DNA of 28,460 bases from Apostichopus californicus (Eukaryota; Echinodermata; Holothuroidea; Aspidochirotida; Stichopodidae). The stretch lies in assembly GCA_020650975.1 (NCBI GenBank), contig JAIPMN010000407.1, positions 9,112 through 37,571 on the forward strand. Direction: 5' to 3'. The position numbers and the translations under genes are program-made. Below, piece after piece: positions 21,411 to 28,460 of the stretch (position 1 is its first letter; every line of letters begins with the position of its first letter). The notes below the pieces were generated by a model, which worked only from the letters and a program-made list of their open reading frames with translations, ran no database searches and was not told where the DNA came from.

Positions 21411-23760
21411 GTGAGATGGGAGTGTGATATAGTTGATCTGGGGTGGGTGGTATCCTATTGTTAATTCCTAACTCCTAAATCCTAATGTAACATTCACCAA
21501 CAAGAATTGGACAGGGGAGGACGGGAGGGAAAGTGGAATTAATGGAAGATTTACCAAACGCCCCATCAGTATTCAGAGGGATATTAAGCTCAACTGGAAG
21601 TGACAACAAAGTTTGATTATAACCAAAAACCAGTAGTAACAGTTGACATTCAAAGTACTATTTTTTTTTTCTCTCCTCCTTGTTTTTATCATTTTTGATG
21701 TTTAGAATGTAAAACTATAAACTAAAATTACTACAAGTAGAGAAAATATAAATTTGTACGACATATTTATGCAATGCAATGCTGGAACGCACTCAGCTTA
21801 TCAGGACTGTACAGGATTTGTCGCTACTTAGCAACGCAAGGCTCCTTGCCGACGTAAGGAATATATATAAGACTGACAGTAGATGTTGGAATAGTAGCCA
21901 GGGTTCATACAGATCAAGCATTTTTATGGGATGGAATGTAAATCTAATGTTAATTATGAAACAATGTTATTATCCAAATCTAAGTAATTATCCTCAAATT
22001 TACCTTAAATGCCCGTTATGGTGGCGTTCTGTTGTCAACGGAACATCTACCTCTTCAAACTGACAAAGTTCTAATTATTGGGTAAATAACACCTTGGAGC
22101 ACGTCACATGACCCTCCTCCATAGTTGGTGTGTTTTCATACTGTATAGTGTACCCTCCAGGTCATCTTAAATTTTTCGATGGTCTCACGTCCGTTTACGC
22201 ATTCGAAACTTATTGAAAGGCAACCTGGAAAATAAACAAAAGAAGAAGATTAAAGAAACAGAATAAAGAAGTTTTTAAAATAATTAACAATTGGCTCGTG
22301 AAGAATTACATGAAAAAAAACTAAAAATATACTTGAAGGAGCAATGATATCCCAGAGTTTTACTCTGCATGCAGCTTGGGGCTGTCACATAAAATCAACA
22401 GGAAAAAGGATAATAGATAAAGAAATTATTGGGTTTCACTTTCTACATGATTTATATGTTCCAACGGAGTCTCTGGTACACTGTATATAGTTGTAAAGAA
22501 GATTCCTTTAACCAGCTACCCTTGGGGAAAAGCTGTCTGACATAGAAAGATGAGCACTTTTTTGCTGGTACAGCTTTTAGCATTGCAGATAAAAAAAAAT
22601 ACCAACAGCAATGGATTTAATATACAATACATACATAGTTTTAGCAAAACTCCAAACCATAAGACCATTGGAGATACCTGTAGTGAGTGAGTTTTATTGT
22701 AAAGCTATATATTCAATTCTTCATCTTTTTTTGGTGACACAAAATGTTGGCTGTCAAAAGCCTCTTATCATCATCTTTGCAGACTTTGTTGGGTTACATG
22801 TGATAGCTTATTGAAATTGGCAGATTTTGCAAAAGAGTGTGTTTTTTTCTTTCGTTTGAGAAGCATTTTATACCAAATATGAAAAGTAAATGTAATTTGG
22901 AGGAAATAACCATTATTATTCCTCAGTTCTAGCAATGTTTAAGTCGGGCTACACATCAGGTTGACCCATGCCACTTGTAAATAGTGGTTGTTTAGAGACA
23001 ACAATTTAAGGTGATGTTTGTCTGTCTGTCAGTCAGTCAATCTGTCTGTCTGATTGTGTTAAATTGTCTCTCATTTATATATGATTGCTTTATATTCTAT
23101 TTCTCAAGATGCACAAATTTCATGTACACATTGCTTAAGTGCTCCCTTCATTCAGGTTTCACTGGGTGATTTTACAAACTTTTGATGTCAAATTGAAGTT
23201 TTTAACCTCTGTCCTTTTGGAGTGAAACAACGAGAAAAGAAAGTAAAATGTTATAGGTACCTTGTACAAAACGACACCTGCCCAAAAACAAATAAAAGTG
23301 ACAGGAGGGCACGTCATTAACAAAAAAAAGGTTCTTTCAAGTAACTTTGTACAAACTTTATTCCATTCGGGTAATTAATAGTAAACAGTAGCAAAGGCAA
23401 ACAAACAGATGTATGTACTTCTTATCCTATTTATAAATTTATATTTGTACTGGAATAAATAAAATTGAAAAAATTGAAAAAAAAAAGTAGTTTGGTGTAA
23501 AAATTAAGATTTCGGAGATTCCCAATTGCAAACTTAGAAACAAACAGGACAGAGATTGGGGCAAAGAAAGACTTTTGAATTATGTTATTGAATGACAAGA
23601 GAATCAGTTGCTGTTTAACTCTATTCTGAGTAAATAATGTAAACAATTTTCTGCTATAAATGGTCACTTTTTAAGGTCATCTCATGGTGGTCATTTTATC
23701 TGTTTTGAGTCGAGCTTTCTAACCTCATATATTCATTCCATCTCTCTTCTTGTTCTCTAG
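21411..23760 (+). other. Intron 4 (2350 bp)
   Basis: Donor GTGAGA, acceptor TCTCTAG ahead of the microexon. A CpG-richer patch at about 21785-22190 holds a 94-codon frame but no splice signals; it may be an old insertion. The tetranucleotide repeat near 23015 also lies here. Confidence 0.7.
23015..23055. repeat. TCTG-type tetranucleotide repeat
   Basis: Interrupted TGTC and AGTC units in the intron between exons 4 and 5. Confidence 0.7.
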
Positions 23761-23781
23761 CCAAGCGATTCCGGTGACGAG
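23761..23781 (+). CDS. Coding exon 5: 21-nt microexon encoding seven residues
   Basis: A long pyrimidine tract (TCTCTCTTCTTGTTCTCTAG) is followed by 21 nt and then the donor GTTAGC. In the phase 0 frame carried over from exon 4 it reads PSDSGDE, the same acidic Ser style as exon 3, and it hands phase 0 to exon 6. It sits between the two halves of the coiled coil, so it would insert a flexible Pro/Ser/Gly hinge with one casein kinase 2 type site (S-G-D-E). Seven residues equal one heptad, so inclusion keeps the coiled-coil register. Because it is so short the call rests on splice signals, phase and residue style alone. The donor is weaker than its neighbours, which would suit regulated inclusion. 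Confidence 0.7.
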
Positions 23782-26700
23782 GTTAGCATTAACATCCATG
23801 TCTTTTTTGTTTCAGTGCTATTTGTCTGCATGTCTGTATGTAGACCAGTCTGTGTTAATGTTTTAAAATAGTAACAGTCTGCCATGTTTTCTGTCGGTCG
23901 AACCAGTCGAGTGATAGCTGGTTTCATTTCCAGAGGGATGATGTGAATGGGACATTCATCTTGAACTACCATGCCCCCCCCCCCCACGGTCCTCTCGTCC
24001 CTTCTCCCATCCCGTCCATCGCAGATTGGAAAATGTCATGCATTACACTTGACTGTTTAGTTAACATTTTTGAAACATTTAAAGCATCTTGTTCTGTTTT
24101 CCAGTTTTAATATTTGTGGGAGAAACAACAAACAAAAACCATCAGGAACATTAGGTCTATAAAAGACAGAAATTCCTCAACAACACAGGAACATGGAAGT
24201 CAGCATTTGGATATTTAAAATAGAACCAGTGTCCTGCATCATATCTTCTTGACTGGGTGTTCTGAATTTGATCAGAAAGGGGAACAATATCAGCAAAGGA
24301 AACAAAATATGCTAACATGACACTCCCAGGAATGGGTTACGTGGTTAAGTGATAACGGTTTAAAATAATGTTGGTTCAGTTAGTATGTTAAACATGATGG
24401 TAGATATATGTCTTCTAAATTTGTCCCAAAATTTGCAACGTTACAAGATGATTTTCACACAATATTCTGTCTACCTGCACAAATTATGTCTGGCAATATT
24501 TGACAAACCTCCTCTCTTTTTATTTATTTACTTATGTGTTTTTGAAAACTTATCTTGGAACAAATGTTTTTTATGGTGAAATAGAAGGTGTGTGAAATAA
24601 TTTCACATCCTTCATACTACCTTGGTTGTGTATGTGCTATCACAATATGGGTAACTCTAAAGATATTTGTAGCTCTTTAAATTGTTAGTCAATATCAAAT
24701 TAAACAGCAATACATTCAGTAAGTGGCCAACGACTGTAAGGGAGTGGGGAAGATAAATGTTACAGGTGGTAATTTTTATACAAATAACAGTGCATCATTT
24801 GAAGTGAGTGGTGTTGTTTGAAAGCATGGCTAGCAAATTAGTGTAAGTAGGGTAATGTTTATCTACTCACTCGGGTAATGTCTCAAGGCGGTAAGTAGAG
24901 GGTGGAGGGGAGGGGGAATAATGTAACTATTGTTAGGATGCAACATGTAGATATGGGATACATTCTGAAGAAATTCTGTTCATTTTTGAGAGGAAGTCTT
25001 ATATAAGCGGGTTCAGTGGGTGGGTGTGAATGAATTTTTCCCTGGTCAGTCAATATTGTTCCATCATGATGTAGGAACAGGTTGAAGTGTGAATGGATGT
25101 TTTGTGGGTCAAATCAGTCAACATAAGGAGCTTGACCTATATAGTGTGCTAATACCATCAGAGCTAGTCTTTATGTTTGACTTGTTCATTGCCCCATAGA
25201 GGTATCACTTAGGTTTAATAAGGCACAGCCTTAAATATGTGAACAAAAGATTAGGTCCAAAGAAATGCACCTGTTTTGCAGTTGTGGAGTCAGAGGACTT
25301 GGTTGAGGGCTGCTTTATACTCCAAAACAACTGTTGGGACATTAATTGAATCCTTACCTGTACCACTGGTTGAACTCATGATGTGGTTTTCAGTGCTGTT
25401 AAACAGAATAAAAACCAATCAGGATATTGAATGAGCTACATGGTTGGTCTCCACCTTGCTTTATGGTTTTGCATACTTAATTTAAGCCCAAGATTTGGGT
25501 TGTAGATGTTTACTTTATCATGATTATCATAAACTGGTAGCCTTTGTGTTAAAGTTGCATTGTGCATTGAGAATATTATAATATATATATAATATACTCA
25601 CTCAACTGTTGAAAAAAGGGAAGATCCCATGGAAGGATAAAATCATGCATTAACTACATGTTTGCAATGAAAGAATGAAGCTTAAACAATAAATTTGTGG
25701 GACACAAATTTTGCTGTATTGGACTAAACACTATTAATATCTCTCTAACTGAGGTCATCTAAAAAGTTGAATATTAACCCAAATAGACACCCAGATTGTT
25801 AGGTTGAGGGTAGTATACATTTGTGTCTTATAACATGGCTTGGTCACATTGGTACATGTTATGGTTCATACCAACCCCCCCCCCCCCCAACCCCATTTAA
25901 TAGCTAGAACAACATTCTCAGATACTCATGCACGATATAGAATCATTGACTTGGTGGGAAACATTGGTGATTTGTATGGAGATGTATGTAGGGTTGAATC
26001 AAGGGGGACTAACATTTAGAGAGGACCCATATCCCCTCCCCCCCCCCCACATCTTCCATCCCCACCTTTAACTTTGTTGTTGCATGTCACTAAACCATGG
26101 TAAGCATACTAACTTCAATGTCTATTAATTTTTGCTTATGGGAGCTTTCTCTGCCATTTCTGCAGATATTGAGATGTAAAGACAGAGTCAGGATGGGGAT
26201 GGCTTGGGGTATTTGTCCTTGGAAGATATTCTACTTTCATCAAATACTTTTAACTACATGTCACAGTTATAATGAATCAGTTGGCCTCCAACTTTGCTGG
26301 TATATATTTGTTTAATGAGATTTTCAAAACGTTGGAAATCTTCCTTTAGCCCTGAAACGAACAATGAAAGTTTTACTGCCAAAGAAAAGTAGTAAAATGT
26401 GAAAGGTTTCTTCATTTTCATGGACCTTGATGAGTTTAAAATCTCTTAATAAGACTGAAAAGTGTTGGGACAGTGGGACAGTGAGGGGAGAGGAGAGGAG
26501 AGGAAGAAGAGGGAAAATTTAAGGGTTATTCCCCTTATCCAACTGTACCTTTTAAATTATTTTTCAGGATGACTTATTTCTTTTGTCAACTGGAAGCCTT
26601 CATATTTCAATGTGGAGCAGAATATAATAATTATTTCATATTGTGCTTGTCATGAGTCAGTTGATCAGCCAAAATCAGTTGATAATTAGAGTAGATGATG

Positions 26701-27027
26701 CTAAATTATTTTAATTTGATTCCATTGCTACCAGGGGTGGGGGGGGGGTTGTGGCTTAGGTAGGGGGTAAGGAAAATTGTGGTAATAAAACCAATCTTTG
26801 TGTGTTTTGTGTGTTAGTAGATGGTAGTTCCTTGTTGTTTTATTGTTATTTTTTTGTATGTCATGTTGCTTACAGCTGTAGCATGCAGTAGATTTTTAGC
26901 AATGCCTAACAAATCCATGGTAGTAACACATCATCCAAAATTTGCACAATGGTTCCTGTAAAAGCACATACTGTTACACAGGTGAGTTTAATATTAATAT
27001 CTCAATTTGTTGTGTCTTTCTGGGAAG
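23782..27027 (+). other. Intron 5 (3246 bp), the longest
   Basis: Donor GTTAGC, acceptor GGGAAG. C runs lie at 23974-23985, 25875-25888 and 26038-26048, a G run at 26739-26748, a TA repeat near 25577 and the purine repeat near 26484. A strong donor-like CAG|GTGAGT at 26981 has no matching open exon. Confidence 0.7.
26484..26513. repeat. GGAGA-type purine repeat
   Basis: A short GGAGA/GAAGA purine tract in the intron before exon 6. Confidence 0.7.
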
Positions 27028-27363
27028 ATGAAACTACAAAGGGAAGAAGAACAGAGGCAGCACGAGGAGGAGCAGCGGAGGCGGGTAGCGGAGCTGACGG
27101 CTCACTTTGAGAAGGAGATAAAGCATCAACAGTTCCAGCTGAGGATGCAGAAGACCCAGGACCCAGGGGGAGAGGAATACCCGGTGAGGACCTCGACCCG
27201 GCACCACAAGGAGGAACGGAGGGAGAAGAAGAAGAAGAGAAAGAAGAAGAAGTCAAAGAGTGGACTACCAGAGACGGCCAGGGAAGGAAAGCTGCGGAAG
27301 AGGAAACACCATCACAGCCACAGGGAGCACCGAAAAGCAGCGTCGGAGGGCAAAGGAGATGGG
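27028..27363 (+). CDS. Coding exon 6: second half of coiled coil, polybasic and His-rich tract
   Basis: The exon follows TGTCTTTCTGGGAAG and ends at GGG|GTATGT; 336 nt, 112 codons, phase 0 at both ends. The first 45 or so residues (MKLQREEEQRQHEEEQRRR, then VAELTAHFEKEIKHQQFQL) continue the Glu/Gln/Arg coiled coil. Next comes a short linker containing GGEEYPVRTSTRHHKEE, then a polylysine/arginine run (KKKKRKKKKSK, 27226-27258) that looks like a nuclear localisation or nucleic-acid-binding patch. A His/Arg-rich piece (KHHHSHREHRK) follows. It is strongly purine-rich on the plus strand, with an AAG/GAA triplet run. The leading Met is internal, since the exon is entered in phase 0 from upstream, although it could start a shorter isoform. 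Confidence 0.92.
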
Positions 27364-27581
27364 GTATGTCTGAAGGAGTATTCTGGTACTGTAAGGGGAA
27401 AGATATTCAAATGATCAATGATATATTTGAGGAATCCAAATTTACTACAATTTGATAGTTTTTACTGAATTGAGTTTTTATTGTATTAATGAATATTCCT
27501 TTCTATAATTGGAATGTCGCTTTTATTTTTGATGACATCTGGATGAAACTTGGAGCTTCAATTGTTCTCCATCTTAACCAG
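27364..27581 (+). other. Intron 6 (218 bp), the shortest
   Basis: Donor GTATGT, acceptor AACCAG. Ordinary AT-rich sequence, about a tenth of the usual intron size in this gene. Confidence 0.85.
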
Positions 27582-27780
27582 ACTCTGCCAGACGATAATA
27601 CCGTCGACGAGGATGATCCGTACGGGTCTGATCTCCCCACGATGGTCCCGAGGCCGTCTGTTGTCATGCAAATCTCGGAGTCACAACTTGCGGCAGTGAA
27701 TGGTGTCAACCAGGAGTCACCCGAGGAAGGAGGCTACTCCGAGAGACAGGAAAACTCGGACAGTGACGGCTCTCAGTCAG
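27582..27780 (+). CDS. Coding exon 7: second acidic Ser-rich segment
   Basis: The acceptor is TCTCCATCTTAACCAG and the donor TCAG|GTATGA; 199 nt, starting in phase 0 and ending in phase 1. The peptide starts TLPDDNTVDEDDPYGSDLP, then a more hydrophobic TMVPRPSVVMQISESQLAAV, and ends in a Glu/Ser/Asp-rich tail with RQENSDSDGSQS plus a split codon. A second AG at 27590-27591 would break the frame, so 27582 is preferred. The intron before it is only 218 bp, much shorter than the others. The gene must continue beyond this exon because no stop is reached. No domain is recognised; the composition matches exon 3 and suggests phosphorylated disordered sequence. Confidence 0.9.
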
Positions 27781-28460
27781 GTATGACCTTTGACTTGGTG
27801 GAGGATGCTCACACAAGATTTATAAACATTTCATTACTTTCATAAGGTTCATAAAGGGTCACTCTAACCTCTTTTGCATTTTTCATATCATGCCAAAGAA
27901 AAAATTTTCTGCAGAGGTCATCATTAACATAGATTTTAAATACACCAATGAGATTGGTCAGAGCAAACTGAATATTCATCACCTCAACAAGGGTTCTTAC
28001 TTAAACTTGAGACACACAGTATGCTCAACCTTGGCAAGCAATGGCAGTGGTTGGAGATTGTCTCGGTTCTGTGATGTATGCAAATTCATATTTCAAACTT
28101 GGGACAGATATTGATTTGAAGAATGTTGGGTCGTCCCTTAAGGCATTTAGTAGCAAAGAGACAAGCTATGAGGGCAAACTTCAGGGCAAGACATAGAAGA
28201 TGTGGTGTGGTGAAGGCATATAGATAACAACAGTTGCCTGCTCTTTGTTTGAGGGGGTGGAGGGGGTGAAATTGTTTCCAGGGCTGATTAATTCTTTGGG
28301 TTTGGCTTTGGGAATGTATTTTCAAATGGGAAGAGGGAGGAGAGAGTCACAACTAGGCACCATTTCACTACGATAATTGTCTGGTATTCAGGCTACACTG
28401 TTCTGTTCAGGTGAAACCTGACAATACCTATTAGTTTTACCATTTTCAGCTATTTATATA
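27781..28460 (+). other. Sequence after the last firm exon, probably intron
   Basis: It begins with the donor GTATGA. It includes the weak candidate exon at 27915 and a G-rich patch near 28252-28268. An acceptor-like TTTTCAG at 28443-28449 lies at the very end, but too little follows it to judge. Confidence 0.5.
27915..28078 (+). other. Candidate following exon (weak)
   Basis: An acceptor-like AAATTTTCTGCAG at 27902-27914 is followed by an open frame whose phase (1) matches the end of exon 7, giving EVIINIDFKYTNEIG and onward for about 55 codons to a possible donor GAT|GTATGC. Without that donor the frame ends at 28114. The residue style is unlike the acidic or basic exons before it, and the intron would be only 134 bp. 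It may be chance. Confidence 0.2.

Larger units (their letters stand above)
14203..27780 (+). other. Split gene: AT-hook / coiled-coil nuclear protein, internal portion (seven exons)
   Basis: Seven exons with GT-AG borders join into one open frame of about 427 residues; the junction phases (1, 0, 0, 0, 0, 0) agree at all six introns, which is strong evidence for a single gene. Introns are 1913, 2373, 2194, 2350, 3246 and 218 bp. The product has an Arg-Gly repeat, an AT-hook, acidic Ser-rich segments, a long charged coiled coil and a polybasic tract, with no signal peptide or membrane segment, so a nuclear, DNA- or chromatin-associated role is inferred. No catalytic or reader domain is visible here. 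Neither the start nor the stop codon is secure: the first exon begins in phase 1 and the last ends in phase 1. The family is not recognised. TNRC18/BAHCC1-like proteins share this general style, but I could not align them. Confidence 0.85.

Noticed and set aside
21779..22063. 94-codon plus-strand frame in intron 4
   Set aside because: No splice borders in phase and no protein family pattern; the patch is somewhat CpG-rich and may be an old insertion.
26941..26990. Strong donor-like CAG|GTGAGT at 26981
   Set aside because: All three frames back to the nearest acceptors contain stops, and an intron to 27028 would be only 46 bp. Reading ACACAG as an acceptor instead puts exon 6 in the wrong frame.
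27226..27258. AAG/AGA triplet run as a noncoding microsatellite
   Set aside because: It lies in frame inside a well-supported exon and encodes the Lys/Arg tract.
27590..27591. Alternative acceptor AG for exon 7
   Set aside because: It would break the phase 0 junction with exon 6.

Overview
This is eukaryotic, AT-rich, intron-rich genomic DNA, most likely from a marine invertebrate. An echinoderm such as a sea cucumber would fit the low GC, the 2-3 kb introns, the many long C or G runs and the scattered decayed repeats, but this is a guess from style and no marker gene fixes the taxon. There is no bacterial-type gene, tRNA, rRNA or CRISPR array that I can see.

The one convincing gene runs on the plus strand through the right half of the window. 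Seven coding exons (14203-14337, 16251-16495, 18869-19120, 21315-21410, 23761-23781, 27028-27363, 27582-27780) are joined by GT-AG introns whose phases agree at every junction (1, 0, 0, 0, 0, 0). Joined, they give about 427 residues of an open reading frame with neither an initiator ATG nor a stop that I can assign, so both ends of the protein are probably missing. In order it has a hydrophobic/Trp-containing segment, an Arg-Gly repeat, an AT-hook, a Ser/Thr-rich linker, an acidic Ser-rich stretch, a charged coiled coil, a Lys/Arg and His-rich basic tract, and a second acidic Ser-rich region. That layout is typical of large nuclear chromatin-associated proteins. I cannot name the family; large AT-hook/coiled-coil proteins of the TNRC18/BAHCC1 kind are one untested possibility.

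The left half (1 to about 14200) has no exon that I can defend firmly. It is either a long upstream intron or intergenic DNA. It holds a clean nonautonomous hAT-type element (8086-8466, with a perfect 8-bp target duplication), a 27-bp minisatellite of about 19 copies (11051-11573), a decayed repeat of about 125-140 bp at 3631-3900, and a CCCCCT tract flanked by a 61-bp direct repeat (12855-13049). One phase-compatible candidate exon lies at 8775-8934. The introns of the gene carry further repeats: a 9-bp G-rich minisatellite just after the first donor, and an 80-bp tandem duplication with G runs.

The most interesting gene-level observation is a 21-nt microexon (23761-23781). It encodes seven residues, exactly one heptad, between the two halves of the coiled coil, and it lies in a run of four consecutive exons that all begin and end in phase 0. 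I found no evidence of a novel defence or mobile system.
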